Below, in pieces: positions 15,820-25,597 of a stretch of 64,000 nucleotides of DNA (position 1 is the first letter of the stretch; each line of letters opens with the position of its first letter). Made by a program: the position numbers and the translations under genes. Under the pieces are notes generated by a model, which saw only the letters and a list, made by a program, of their open reading frames with translations, had not been told where the DNA came from and made no database searches. The DNA is from Sandaracinus sp964481145 (GTDB lineage Bacteria > Myxococcota_A > Polyangia > Polyangiales > Sandaracinaceae). Location of the stretch: the NCBI GenBank assembly GCA_964481145.1, contig CAYZTA010000012.1, positions 1 to 64,000 of the forward strand, given 5' to 3'.

Positions 15820-17655
15820 ATGCGTGGCCTTCGACAAATTTGGGCCTTGGCTTTTTCGATCGTGACCGGGTTCGGTGCAGCTTCCGCCGCAGCACAGCCA
15901 TGCACCGAAGACATGCCGGACGAGGGCCGTTACTGTGGTGTGCCGCTGATCGAAGGATTCGGAGGCCCGAACGAGTTTGGCAATCGATGCCTCTCGCCCA
16001 ACGATGATGGATCCTCGATGAGGATCGATCTCGCGCCAGCGTTCCCTTCGGGCTTGCGATTTTTCGGCGCAATGCACACGGCGATGTTCGTCAACACCAA
16101 CGGCAACATCACGTTTACGGGCGCTTTGAGCACCTATACACCGAGAGCATTTCCGGTCGCGGCGCAGCCGATGATCGCGCCCTTCTGGGCGGACGTCGAT
16201 ATCCGCAATGAGTCCGCCTGCTTGTTCGGAGCAGGGAATCAATATACGACGTGTCCTTTGCGTCCTGATGCCACGAACGGTGTGTATTGGGCGCTCGAGC
16301 CTGGTCGCATCGTCGTGACGTGGGACCGTGTTGGATTCTACCAATGCGACGAGAGCCGTCACATGAGCTTTCAGTTGATTCTTACGGCGGCTCCAGGGTG
16401 TGGAGGCGAGGGGGATTTCGATGTCGAGTTCCGTTACGCCCAATGCGAATGGAACACCGGAAATGCGTCGGGTGGAGACAAAGGCATGTCGGTGCCGATC
16501 GAGCCGATGAGGAGCTGCACCACCGACACAGCCTGCGGGGTCGACAACCATTGCGAAGGGGGCATGTGCTTTCACGGCGTGGCTGGGCAAGCGGGGTTCG
16601 ATGCAGGCAACAACACGGATTTCGTCGAAATCGTGGGAAGCCGGACCAGCGAAATTCATCGGATTCTTTGTGAAGAATCCAATGTCGAAATGCCGGGTAT
16701 CTATCGTTTTCAGATTCGTGGCGGAGCGGTCATTTGCCCCGGTGCCGGGCAACTTTGTGACACAGGGGCGCTCGGGGTCTGCAGCGAAGGGCGCACTCAG
16801 TGCGTGGGTGGCGGAATCGAGTGTCTGCAGGTGATCCAAGAGAGCGATGAGAGCTGCGACACCATCGACAATGACTGTGATGGAAAGGTCGACGAAGGCA
16901 ACGGCATCTGTGCAGACGTATCGTCCACGGCCGTGTGTGAATCGGGCACGTGTGTCGAGTCGTGTTTCGAAGGTGGATGCCCTGTGGGGCTCGAGTGCGG
17001 AACGGACGGGCGATGCCATGAAGCGGGTTGCCAGGACGTGACGTGCTCCGAAGGCGAGCAGTGTTTTGCGGGTGAATGCCTCGATGCATGCCATGGGATC
17101 GTCTGCCCGTCCGGATACACCTGTCGTTCAGGGCGGTGCTTCGATCTTTGCGAGATGCTCACGTGTGATGACTGCACCGTGTGCTCCGAAGGATCGTGTG
17201 TTCCGCGCTGTCAGTTCGCTGAGTGTGGGGCCGGTGAGCGTTGCCAAGAGGACGGCTCCTGTCTCGAGCTGAGCTGTTGGGGAGTGACATGCGATCCGAG
17301 CACGGAGTGCCGTGGAGGTTCGTGTGTCGATCGCTGTGATGGGGTCGTCTGTCCGCGTGGGGAGACATGCGGTCTCGGCGTTTGCTCGAGGCCCGGAAGG
17401 AATCTTCCCGATGCTGGAGTCGTAGACGGCGATGCCAGCCGTGATTTCGATGCATCGATGGGAGGAGACATGAACGATGCCGGCGTTTCTAGAGCGGATG
17501 CGGGCGAGGTGTGTCGCGGGCCTTCCTGTAGAGAGGAATCACCCCGGTCGTGTGCGTGCTCGGCGCCAGGATTCCGGGGCGATGATGCGTCAGGTCAGGG
17601 TGTGATGCTCGCGCTGCTGTTCTTCGCCACGGTCGCCTGGCGAAGGCGTCGCTGA
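15820..17655 (+). CDS. NIDO/Cys-rich surface protein with MYXO-CTERM tail
   Basis: About 611 residues. A signal peptide (MRGLRQIWALAFSIVTGFGA) precedes a NIDO-like domain (residues ~60-290: FVNTNGNITFTGALSTYTPR, PMIAPFWADVD). A MopE-type stretch (CDTIDNDCDGKVDEG) follows, then six or more short EGF-like Cys modules of the form C-x-x-x-x-C-P-x-G-x-x-C. The end is CACSAPGFRG, a hydrophobic helix and WRRRR, the MYXO-CTERM sorting signal processed by myxosortase in Myxococcota. The protein is therefore predicted to be anchored at the cell surface after Cys modification. GGAGAGGAG lies 6 nt before ATG 15820, which fixes the start. An adhesion role is inferred. Confidence 0.88.
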   Translation: MRGLRQIWALAFSIVTGFGAASAAAQPCTEDMPDEGRYCGVPLIEGFGGPNEFGNRCLSPNDDGSSMRIDLAPAFPSGLRFFGAMHTAMFVNTNGNITFTGALSTYTPRAFPVAAQPMIAPFWADVDIRNESACLFGAGNQYTTCPLRPDATNGVYWALEPGRIVVTWDRVGFYQCDESRHMSFQLILTAAPGCGGEGDFDVEFRYAQCEWNTGNASGGDKGMSVPIEPMRSCTTDTACGVDNHCEGGMCFHGVAGQAGFDAGNNTDFVEIVGSRTSEIHRILCEESNVEMPGIYRFQIRGGAVICPGAGQLCDTGALGVCSEGRTQCVGGGIECLQVIQESDESCDTIDNDCDGKVDEGNGICADVSSTAVCESGTCVESCFEGGCPVGLECGTDGRCHEAGCQDVTCSEGEQCFAGECLDACHGIVCPSGYTCRSGRCFDLCEMLTCDDCTVCSEGSCVPRCQFAECGAGERCQEDGSCLELSCWGVTCDPSTECRGGSCVDRCDGVVCPRGETCGLGVCSRPGRNLPDAGVVDGDASRDFDASMGGDMNDAGVSRADAGEVCRGPSCREESPRSCACSAPGFRGDDASGQGVMLALLFFATVAWRRRR

Positions 17656-17697
17656 CAAGGCGGGGAGGGCTTCCCGTAGGCGGGTTGCTTTGGGACG

Positions 17698-17727
17698 CCC
17701 CCTAGGACCCCCTAGGACCCCCTAGGA
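17698..17727. repeat. 10-bp tandem repeat x3
   Basis: The decamer ccccctagga is repeated three times without mismatch. The last copy contains the stop codon of the DExH helicase gene on the minus strand. It lies between two convergent genes. Confidence 0.9.
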
Positions 17728-20277
17728 CTGTCTGAGCCCGAGCAGGACGATGACGGGCGTACCCGCCTCGCGGGTACGCACGAGATCGATGTCTGCTTCG
17801 AGATGGAAGTCGTTCACGTCTTCTCCATCCACGATGGTTTGTAAGACGCGCCACGTGTCGCCGCGTATGTCGATCGCCGTGTGTCGTGGCGCGCGGGCTT
17901 GGGGATCGGTTCGAACTGCACCGTGCTCGACTTCGAAGGCGACCATGGCTTCTGCGATTGCGTCGCCGGTCCATTCGGGCTCACCCGGAGCGGCAAGAAC
18001 GAACGAAGCGACTTCTTGGTATTCACGACGAGAGAGCGCGCGGACGATGCGGAACATCGCGTTGCGGACGAGCACCGTGAGCGCTTTGGGATCGCGCGTG
18101 ATGTCGTCCGCGCTCTCCTCGCGCTCCGGAGCGGCTTGGCGCTCGAGGACGCGCGATGGGTCGCGAAGTGATTCCCACTCGTCGAGCAGACTCGAATCCA
18201 CTTGCTTTACGATCGCTCGGAGCCAATCGGAGATGTCATAGATCTCTTCGGTTTTTGCGGATTCAGGAACGTTTTGAACGAAGGCTTTGTAGGCATCCGA
18301 GAGATATCGCAGGAGCACCCCTTCGGAGCGCGCCAGCCCGTACTCTTTTACGTATTCGGTGAAGCTCGCACCTCGCTCCCACATGTCGCGGGCGATCGAT
18401 TTGGGTCGTAACCCTTCTTCCGAGGAGGGTTTGGGAGCCCATGGATGGGCCACTCGAAACTCGGCGTAGGCGTTCTCGAGGAGTGCTTCGCAGGGACGAG
18501 GGGTCTGCACTTTGTCGAGCTCGGCCATGCGCTCGTCGTATTCGGCGCCTTGTGCTTTGAGCTCGGCCATTTTCAGATCTTTGAGGCGGTCGAGCTGCCG
18601 CGCCAAGACGACCTCGGGATTCTCGAGGATGGATTCGACCACGCTGAGCGCGTTCACGGCGTAGAGCGGATCCTCGAGGTCGAGCCGCGGGACCGTGTCG
18701 AGGACGAAGAGGGATAGGGTTTGGTGAAGAGAGAGATCGCGCTGTAGATCCGTCTGCACATAGGTCGTGTGGTGCTCACGATCGATGTCGATGACATCCG
18801 CGTCGCGGAGCGAACGAAAAAGAGCGATGGCGTGACGTCCATGGGCAAAGCGCCTCGGGCGGCTTTCGTGCGAAGTGCGGATGATCTCTTTCATTTGGCG
18901 ACAGCCATCTTCACCGCGCTCGCTCGCTCCTTTCAGAACGGTGAGCAACATCCCTTGCGAGATCTTGAAGCGTGAATCGAGTCGCTCGGGTTCCCCGTAT
19001 CTCAAGCGCTCGAAGGTCTGCTCGTCGTAATGCGCGTATCCGCGCTCGGGCGGCTTTTTCATGACGAGTTTGCGAGTCTTTTTGGAGTCGCCTTGCGCTT
19101 TTTCCCGCGCGATCTTGTTTTCGATGACGTGCGGAGGGGCCTGCGCGACGACCCAGCCGTGATCATCGAAGCCTTTGCGCCCAGCTCGACCTGCGATTTG
19201 ATGAAAATCTCGCACCGAGAGGATGCTCGTTTTGTTCCCGTCGAATTTGCATAGTTGCGTGAAGAGCACGCTCCGAATGGGTACGTTGACCCCGACTCCC
19301 AGCGTGTCAGTGCCGCAGATCACACCGAGGAGCCCTTGTTGCGCGAGCTTTTCGACGAGCAGCCGATACTTCGGAAGAAGTCCGGCGTGATGCACGCCGA
19401 CGCCATGCTTGACCCAGCGCGCGAGGTCTTTTCCAAATGGCGTATCCCAGCGGAAGCCGTGGAGCATTTCTTTGATCGCGTGTTTTCGGTCCTTGTCGAC
19501 GACTTCCACACTCATGAGATCTTGAGCGTGTTCGGCAGCTCCACGTTGCGTGAAATGCACGACGTAAACCGGTGTGCGGCCGAGAAGGGCGAGCTCCGCG
19601 ACGGTCTCGTGAAGTGGAGTTTCTCGGTACTCGAATTCGAGCGGAACGGGTCTTTGCATCGATCGAATGACCGCAACCTCTCGCCCCGTTCGTTGTTCGA
19701 GATCGTGCTCGAGAAACTTCGTGTCTCCGAGGGTGGCGCTCATCAGGAGAAACTGTGTGTTTTTCATGATGAGCAGCGGCACCTGCCATGCGACGCCGCG
19801 ATCGCGGTCGCCGTAGTAATGGAACTCGTCCATCACGACCGATTCGATTCCACATTCGGAACCTGAAAGGAGCGCGAGGTTGGACAAGATCTCCGCGGTG
19901 CAGCAGAGGACAGGCGCGTCGCGGTTCACCGTGGCATCGCCCGTCATGAGACCGACGTTTTGAGCGCCGAGCTCGCGGCACAGCGCGAAGAACTTCTCTC
20001 CGACGAGTGCTTTGATGGGCGCAGTGTAGAAGGAGCGCCCCCGTGCGGCAGGGCTCACGGCCTTGGCGTGCAGTGCACTCGCGACGAGCGATTTCCCGGA
20101 GCCGGTGGGTGTACCGAGGATCAGGTGTTTTCCCGCGTAGAGCTCGAGGATGGCTTCCTCTTGGGCAGGGTAGAGCGAGAGCTCGAGCTCGGACGCATAA
20201 GCGAGGAATCCTTCAAGGAGTGCGTCGCCATGTTCTGCGTTCGCAACGTGTTCAGCGAGCCGAGCCTCTCTCGTCAT
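17722..20277 (-). CDS. DExH-box helicase, Ski2/Mtr4-like, DUF3516-type
   Basis: 851 residues. Helicase motifs in order: Walker A GTPTGSGKSLVAS (about 55), YTAPIKALVGEKF, motif II DEFHYY (about 150), SATLGDT, VHHAGLLPKYR, and motif VI-type QIAGRAGRKGFDDHG (about 370). The rest fits the DUF3516 family, a long helical C-terminal region known from actinobacterial and myxobacterial Ski2-like RNA helicases. It is likely an ATP-dependent RNA helicase acting in the cytosol. It is 18 nt downstream of the VWA lipoprotein gene on the same strand, so the two may be co-transcribed. No canonical ribosome-binding site is seen. Confidence 0.9.
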   Translation of the reverse strand: MTREARLAEHVANAEHGDALLEGFLAYASELELSLYPAQEEAILELYAGKHLILGTPTGSGKSLVASALHAKAVSPAARGRSFYTAPIKALVGEKFFALCRELGAQNVGLMTGDATVNRDAPVLCCTAEILSNLALLSGSECGIESVVMDEFHYYGDRDRGVAWQVPLLIMKNTQFLLMSATLGDTKFLEHDLEQRTGREVAVIRSMQRPVPLEFEYRETPLHETVAELALLGRTPVYVVHFTQRGAAEHAQDLMSVEVVDKDRKHAIKEMLHGFRWDTPFGKDLARWVKHGVGVHHAGLLPKYRLLVEKLAQQGLLGVICGTDTLGVGVNVPIRSVLFTQLCKFDGNKTSILSVRDFHQIAGRAGRKGFDDHGWVVAQAPPHVIENKIAREKAQGDSKKTRKLVMKKPPERGYAHYDEQTFERLRYGEPERLDSRFKISQGMLLTVLKGASERGEDGCRQMKEIIRTSHESRPRRFAHGRHAIALFRSLRDADVIDIDREHHTTYVQTDLQRDLSLHQTLSLFVLDTVPRLDLEDPLYAVNALSVVESILENPEVVLARQLDRLKDLKMAELKAQGAEYDERMAELDKVQTPRPCEALLENAYAEFRVAHPWAPKPSSEEGLRPKSIARDMWERGASFTEYVKEYGLARSEGVLLRYLSDAYKAFVQNVPESAKTEEIYDISDWLRAIVKQVDSSLLDEWESLRDPSRVLERQAAPEREESADDITRDPKALTVLVRNAMFRIVRALSRREYQEVASFVLAAPGEPEWTGDAIAEAMVAFEVEHGAVRTDPQARAPRHTAIDIRGDTWRVLQTIVDGEDVNDFHLEADIDLVRTREAGTPVIVLLGLRQS

Positions 20278-20295
20278 GGGAAGTGCAAACTGAAA

Positions 20296-22014
20296 TCAGA
20301 TGAGGACGATGGCGCCTTCTGGCGGAACGATGATGTAGACCTGACGCTCATCGAGCCGAGCCACACCATTGCCCATCACCACGATCACGGCGCGATAGAT
20401 TTGAGTCGTCGCTGGTGGCTCTACGAAGTCGTTGTGGAAGTCCACGGAGAAATCGACGAGCGTGCCCGGCACCACACCATAAAACGTCGTCTCGTCTTTG
20501 CTCGCGTAGCTCACGCCCGGTTGCGCACCCGCGACGCCATCTCGGCTGTATCCCTCGAGAGGAACGATCGACTTGATGAACTCTCGCGCGTCGATGCCGT
20601 CTGGATTGCCATCGACATTTTCGGTCTGTGTCGTCACGTCTTGCGGCGTGCCGCCCACCAAAGTGCCGATGCCTTCGATGATGGCGTTCGAAACCTCGCC
20701 TCCCGTTGCATTATAGACGAGGGGGGTTCCGCTTCCGTTGACAGTGCCGGTCATGCGAGCGAGGGCTTCTTGATTGGGGCGTGGTGAACCGCTGAGCTGA
20801 CTCGTCACCGACACCCCGATGGTCCGAGCTCCGAGCCTATTCAGCGCGGCGGTGGCTTGCTCGAATGTATGCGGCTCGGGTGAGATGTTTTGATAGCGAG
20901 CCGTGCCCCCTGGACCGTTGTGGAATTCGACGTCGCTGACGAGCACGATGATCGGAAGAGAACCCGGACGGAAGCAGGGATAACCGCGGCGGACTCCAGA
21001 TTCATCGAGAATGGATGGACAAGTCCGGGGCGCAATCGAATATGTTCTGCTCTCCCAACTCCACGAACCACCCTCACCCGTCGCTGTTTGATAAAGCGCT
21101 TCGACGTGCGATTCGGGATTGTCCCGTCCACTGCCGAGCGCGAGTCCGTTGAGCGCATTTTGAACGTTCCCGACGTTGCTGGTGATGTCTTGGACGTGAA
21201 CGTAAGCCCGGTCTGTGGTGTCGCCGTAATTGCCTGTTCGTGTCAGGCAATTAAAGTCTCCAAATCTGCAATCGTGAGAGAACGGAAAATCCTGAAAATG
21301 TCCGACGCCCATCTGAACGTCGCGAATGCGCATGGAAAGCTCGCTCGCGATTTGGCTTAGAGAAGCTCTCACGTTGTCGAGCGGCGGGCCCATCGAGGCG
21401 GTCGTGTCGATGAGGAAATAGACGTCGGCTTGGTGGATGTTCGTGCCGAAGCGAAGGGTGCGGTTGATGCGCTCGCCTTGATACGGAAGCACCAGGAAGA
21501 AATCCTCTGGAGCAATGGTGCTGGTCGCATCGTTGGGATTGGTGCCCGTTCCGCGCACCTCTGCGAGGTCCGTCACACCATCGCCATCGCTATCACGTTC
21601 GTAAGGATTGGTGCCGAGGCTGCGTTCTTCGCTATCGGGAAGGCCGTCGTTGTCGCTGTCGGTGTCGAGCCAATTCGCGATGCCATCCCCATCCGCATCG
21701 GGACGAACACAAGGAGGGGCCGACATGTGTTCTTCGCGGTCCGGGATCCCATCTCCATCTGAATCTTCATCCAGATGATTGGGAATCCCGTCCCCGTCGG
21801 AATCGAGCATGGTCTCCGCGCCATCGGCGATTCCATCTCCATCAGAATCGATCGCGGGATCGCATCCCTCGACTGGGCGTGGTCCGCCCATGCCCGCATC
21901 GCCAGGGCGGTTCGTATGAGGTCTCGAGGGAGACTCCGTGCAGCTCGGGAGCAGAGATATCGCAGCGATGATGGAGACAAAGAAGGCTGCGGACGAAAGG
22001 CGATGCTGCGGCAT
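20296..22014 (-). CDS. VWA/thrombospondin type-3 repeat lipoprotein
   Basis: About 572 residues from ATG 22014, chosen because GGAGG lies 6 nt upstream. The signal peptide ends in AISLLPSC (lipobox). Residues ~50-160 carry thrombospondin type-3-like calcium repeats (DSDGDGIADG, DSDGDGIPNHLDEDSDGDGI, DSDNDGLPDSEER). A von Willebrand factor A domain follows with a MIDAS-like DTTAS motif (VYFLIDTTASMGPP), and a beta-rich tail ends VPPEGAIVLI. The protein is predicted to be an outer-envelope adhesion or calcium-binding lipoprotein. It is 18 nt upstream of the DExH helicase. Confidence 0.88.
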   Translation of the reverse strand: MPQHRLSSAAFFVSIIAAISLLPSCTESPSRPHTNRPGDAGMGGPRPVEGCDPAIDSDGDGIADGAETMLDSDGDGIPNHLDEDSDGDGIPDREEHMSAPPCVRPDADGDGIANWLDTDSDNDGLPDSEERSLGTNPYERDSDGDGVTDLAEVRGTGTNPNDATSTIAPEDFFLVLPYQGERINRTLRFGTNIHQADVYFLIDTTASMGPPLDNVRASLSQIASELSMRIRDVQMGVGHFQDFPFSHDCRFGDFNCLTRTGNYGDTTDRAYVHVQDITSNVGNVQNALNGLALGSGRDNPESHVEALYQTATGEGGSWSWESRTYSIAPRTCPSILDESGVRRGYPCFRPGSLPIIVLVSDVEFHNGPGGTARYQNISPEPHTFEQATAALNRLGARTIGVSVTSQLSGSPRPNQEALARMTGTVNGSGTPLVYNATGGEVSNAIIEGIGTLVGGTPQDVTTQTENVDGNPDGIDAREFIKSIVPLEGYSRDGVAGAQPGVSYASKDETTFYGVVPGTLVDFSVDFHNDFVEPPATTQIYRAVIVVMGNGVARLDERQVYIIVPPEGAIVLI

Positions 22015-22131
22015 GAAAGACCTCCGAGACCGCTGCAAGGCTACACGGCTTCGGAAGTCATTCAACCCGCCAGATTCGTTCCAGTTTGTTGTTTCCGTTT
22101 TTGCTTTGAAAATTGTACCTGGGGTGCGTCC

Positions 22132-23508
22132 TCAAGCGCGCGAGGCTGCTCCTGCAAGCTCACCAAACGTCGGTGTCGCCATTCCACTGGTCGCGAGCAT
22201 CTCGAGTGTGGCGCGGCATCGGATGGCGACGGCCACGGGTGCGAGCGCTTCGGCTGCATGGGGACCAATGGCGGTCGCGCCCAGGATGCGCTCGCTATCG
22301 GGATCGATGACGAGCCGCATGGTCCCTCGCGCGTGGGGCAAGACTCCCACGCCATGGAGCCATCCGTTGACGCTCTCGTCGAAGCTGATCGTGTGTAGAT
22401 CGATCGTCATTCGGTTCGTGAACGCACGGTGTGGGGTGAGGCCGACCATCGCGATTTCAGGATCTGTGGCCACGCTTTCGATATAGGAGTGGGGGGCCAC
22501 GGTCGGTGCAGTCCGGCCGGCAGCCACACGGCCCGCAATCCAACCTTCGATCGTGCTCTTGCTCGTCACGAACGGCGCACCGGCACAATCTCCCGCCGCA
22601 AGGATATGCGGTGCGTTCGAACGCATGGACGAATCCACGATGATCACGCCACGCGCGTCGGTTTCGATGCCGATCGCGCCAAGTCCGAGTCGGGCCGTGT
22701 CGGGGCGTCGTCCGATGGCGACGAACGCACGTTCGGCTGAATACGTGCGTCCTCCATCGAGGCTTGCGTGCGCTTCCTGTCCGACCCGCACGACCTTTTT
22801 CACTGGTTTGTCATGGATGATTTTCACCCCGCGCTCCATCAGCACGTCTCCGAGCGAATCTCCGAGCTCCCGATCGAACCCAGGAAGAACTCCGAACTCA
22901 TCGAGGATCCATGTGGTTTCGACGCCGAGCGCCTGAAATGCATAGGCGGCTTCGGCTCCGGTGGAGCCGCCTCCGATCACCAATATCGTCTTCGGAAGAT
23001 CCCGCAGATGACGGAGATGGCGCGGCGCGATGATGAGCTCTCCGTCAGGACGCTCGGCATCGCCAAGGAAACCTTGAGGGAATGAAGGTGCCGATCCGGT
23101 GGCGACGATGGCATGGTCGAAGCGGCATCGAACGCAGTCTTTCCCTTCACGGGTGACCTCGACCGTATTGAGATCGACGAACCGTGCCGTCCCCACGATG
23201 TGGGTGATTCCCGCATCGGAGAGTCGTTGCGCCATGCGTTGACTTTCGAGCGAAACGATCCGCTCGATTTCGCCTCTCACGTGCGCCATGTCTTCGGAAT
23301 CGAGCCGTCCCGTCGAGTTGCGAACTTTGCGCTCCGCGACCAAGTGCAAAAGTACTTTCGAGGGGACCAATGTGGCATGGACCGAACGGCCACCGATCGA
23401 TCCATCGGCGATCAACGTGACGGCGGCACCGTGGCGCGCTGCCTCGATCGCCGCCGCGACCCCCGCGGGTCCCGCTCCAATCACTGCGATCTCACGTGTT
23501 TCGCTCAT
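22132..23508 (-). CDS. pyridine nucleotide-disulfide oxidoreductase-like flavoprotein
   Basis: About 458 residues. FAD-binding GxGxxG (VIGAGPAGVAAAIEAARHGA), NAD-binding LVIGGGSTGAEAAYAF, and the FAD motif ILAAGDCAGAP place it in the lipoamide dehydrogenase/mercuric reductase group. The redox pair CxxxxC usually following GG is missing (GGRSVHATLVPSK), and the C-terminal His-x4-Glu base pair is also absent (TPTFGELAG). It should therefore not act as a dithiol reductase, and may be a transhydrogenase-like or one-electron oxidoreductase. The start at 23508 has AAGGAG about 8 nt upstream; the upstream Met at 23574 is less likely. Confidence 0.88.
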   Translation of the reverse strand: MSETREIAVIGAGPAGVAAAIEAARHGAAVTLIADGSIGGRSVHATLVPSKVLLHLVAERKVRNSTGRLDSEDMAHVRGEIERIVSLESQRMAQRLSDAGITHIVGTARFVDLNTVEVTREGKDCVRCRFDHAIVATGSAPSFPQGFLGDAERPDGELIIAPRHLRHLRDLPKTILVIGGGSTGAEAAYAFQALGVETTWILDEFGVLPGFDRELGDSLGDVLMERGVKIIHDKPVKKVVRVGQEAHASLDGGRTYSAERAFVAIGRRPDTARLGLGAIGIETDARGVIIVDSSMRSNAPHILAAGDCAGAPFVTSKSTIEGWIAGRVAAGRTAPTVAPHSYIESVATDPEIAMVGLTPHRAFTNRMTIDLHTISFDESVNGWLHGVGVLPHARGTMRLVIDPDSERILGATAIGPHAAEALAPVAVAIRCRATLEMLATSGMATPTFGELAGAASRA

Positions 23509-23674
23509 GCTCTGGGCTCCTTCGATTCTTTGTCGTTCGCGTACTTCTTGGCTTCGCATCCCATTGACGTCCACTCATCGCAACCCGCCATCCGTTCGAT
23601 GGGGGCTGCCGAAATTGGCAGGTCACTCGTGCACTCTCAGCTGGCTCGTGTAGTCTCATGTTGAGGCGGGGCAC

Positions 23675-24802
23675 ATGCGGTGGGTTGATCTCTCGGTCGA
23701 TCGGTCTGCGCCGGTTCGGGGGGCAGCAATCATGCGCTCGGTGTGGGTTGTTTTTGCGTGGTTTGGGTCGTCGGGGTCGATGCCTCTCTCGCTGGGGCTG
23801 ACCGAGAGTGTACTCCTCACCTATTTCCTACTTGCATGCGTGCTTCAATGGATGAGCTTACGTGGTGCAGGTGGCCAGCTGCGCACGATGGCAGCTGGGT
23901 TCGTCGACATCGCACTCATCACGTTCATCGTGCATCGGGTGGGCAGCGTCTCGACGATGATGGTGGCTCTCTACTTTTTTGCAGCGTTGATGAACACGCT
24001 CCTCGTCGGACGGCGCGAAGGGATGGCGCTCGCCGTGCTCGGCGCGCTTGCGTACGACGCGCTGTTGCTCGTGGAAGTCATGGGCTGGCTACCGTATGCA
24101 CCCGATGCGCGTTGGGTTACACAGCAACCAGGAAGTGTCGAGGTCGTGGGTGCTGCGTTGATGATGCCCGTCATGTCGCTCGTGCTCACGAGTTTCGTGG
24201 GCACCCTCGTTCATCAGAACCGCACACGCGAGGCCGAACTCCTGGCCGCGAACGAAAAGCTTCAGGAGCTGACGCTCCGAGATCCTCTCACCCAGCTCTA
24301 CAACCGTCGTTACCTGAGGCAGCGACTCGACTCAGAGCTCGCTCGGGTGCGCCGCGGCAAGCCCTTGGCCGTGGTGATGATCGACCTCGATCGTTTCAAG
24401 CGCGTCAACGACGACACGGGACATCAGCGCGGCGACGTGCTTCTCGAAGAATTGGCGCACGGCTTGTCGCGTGCAGTGCGTGAGGCCGATGTCGTTGGCC
24501 GCTATGGAGGCGACGAATTCGTCGTAATTTTGCCGGATACAGAAGGTGCTCAGGGAGAGATCGCGGCGGCACGGTTGGTCGATGCGATTCGCGAGGTGGG
24601 GGTGCGCTTCGATCCGGATCGACCTGTGACAGCGAGTGTCGGATTGGCGATCGCGCGTCTCGACGACGATGCTCATGGGCTCTTGGAGCGTGCGGATCGC
24701 GCTTCGTATCAAGCGAAATCGCAAGGAGGCAACCGCGTGGAGCTCGAGTCGATGGCGCCTCCTTCTCGGTCAGCCCGCGACATATTGCGTGAGCAAGCGT
24801 AG
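23675..24802 (+). CDS. diguanylate cyclase (GGDEF) with membrane sensor
   Basis: 375 residues. The N-terminal ~170 residues contain about five to six hydrophobic segments (LSLGLTESVLLTYFLLACVL, FVDIALITFIVHRVG, MMVALYFFAALMNTLLV, MMPVMSLVLTSFVGTL). A C-terminal GGDEF domain follows: LRDPLTQLYNRRYLRQRLD, IDLDRFKRVNDDTGHQRGD, catalytic RYGGDEFVVILP. The allosteric I-site RxxD (READ) lies just upstream of the GGDEF motif. It therefore probably synthesises c-di-GMP from two GTP at the membrane, with product inhibition. Intact and of the usual length. The 3' end overlaps the convergent hydrolase by 33 nt. Confidence 0.93.
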   Translation: MRWVDLSVDRSAPVRGAAIMRSVWVVFAWFGSSGSMPLSLGLTESVLLTYFLLACVLQWMSLRGAGGQLRTMAAGFVDIALITFIVHRVGSVSTMMVALYFFAALMNTLLVGRREGMALAVLGALAYDALLLVEVMGWLPYAPDARWVTQQPGSVEVVGAALMMPVMSLVLTSFVGTLVHQNRTREAELLAANEKLQELTLRDPLTQLYNRRYLRQRLDSELARVRRGKPLAVVMIDLDRFKRVNDDTGHQRGDVLLEELAHGLSRAVREADVVGRYGGDEFVVILPDTEGAQGEIAAARLVDAIREVGVRFDPDRPVTASVGLAIARLDDDAHGLLERADRASYQAKSQGGNRVELESMAPPSRSARDILREQA

Positions 24803-25597
24803 GACGCCGTTCGGATCTTCGGCGTGAACCCAATGGCCGGTGTTCAGCCGATCGACTGTGACACGGCCGTTCGAGCGATTCGCGATGTCCGAGGCTCGCT
24901 CTCGGTCCGAGGCATCGAGCACTTCTGAACGCTCCCCGATGATCAAATGCACCTTCGTCCGTTCCGGTGGGCTCTCGATGATCGGCCAGAGATCGATGGA
25001 GAAATACGACGTGAGCAGCGCTCGGATCGCGGTAAGAGGAGGGCCGAACACGAGACCTCCTTCCGTTCGAGCGAGATTCATTGCGAGCCACTCGGCGATC
25101 GCGCGTCGCCCATCGTTCTCGAGTACGGCTGTGATGAAAGCCTCGCGCTTCGGGAAAGGACCTTCCATCGATTCGAGCATCTGAACGACGCGGAGCGTGT
25201 CTTCGGAACCTCGGGCGTCGGGACGTGGGCCAGGGTTCGTATCGAGGACGAATACGTGCTCGAGTCCGGAATATTTCGCGGCGAGCCATTCGAGCGCGAC
25301 CTTGCCGCCGAAGCTATGACCGAGCACGGCTTGTGTTTTCGAGTCGAGCTTGCCTGCGAGCTGCATGACATCGTCCGCTGTTTGGGCGAGCGTGTCCGGC
25401 CCCATCGCATCGAGGGAATCTCCATGCCGTCTGAGGTCGACGAGAACAGCCGCCCAGGCAGGGCGCATCTCGATGAACTTTCGCGCAACGGTCCGGAGAT
25501 TGGCTTTGGTGCCAAGAATGCCATGAAGAAAAACGATGCTTTTCTCGGGATTTTTCGCCGCATTCGGCGCGATGAGGATGTCATGGGCGAGAGTCAC
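24770..25597 (-). CDS. alpha/beta hydrolase (BioH/YbfF-like)
   Basis: About 275 residues. Motifs in order: oxyanion FLHGILGTKANL, VDLRRHGDS, nucleophile elbow VLGHSFGGKVALEW (Ser), an Asp region in VHLIIGERSEVLD, and catalytic His in LNTGHWVHAEDP. This matches YbfF-like esterases. The only start before the domain is GTG at 25597. The reading frame continues far upstream, but that is antisense to the glycosyltransferase gene, so it is excluded. It is divergent from the glycosyltransferase across 87 bp. Confidence 0.86.
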   Translation of the reverse strand: MTLAHDILIAPNAAKNPEKSIVFLHGILGTKANLRTVARKFIEMRPAWAAVLVDLRRHGDSLDAMGPDTLAQTADDVMQLAGKLDSKTQAVLGHSFGGKVALEWLAAKYSGLEHVFVLDTNPGPRPDARGSEDTLRVVQMLESMEGPFPKREAFITAVLENDGRRAIAEWLAMNLARTEGGLVFGPPLTAIRALLTSYFSIDLWPIIESPPERTKVHLIIGERSEVLDASDRERASDIANRSNGRVTVDRLNTGHWVHAEDPNGVLRLLTQYVAG

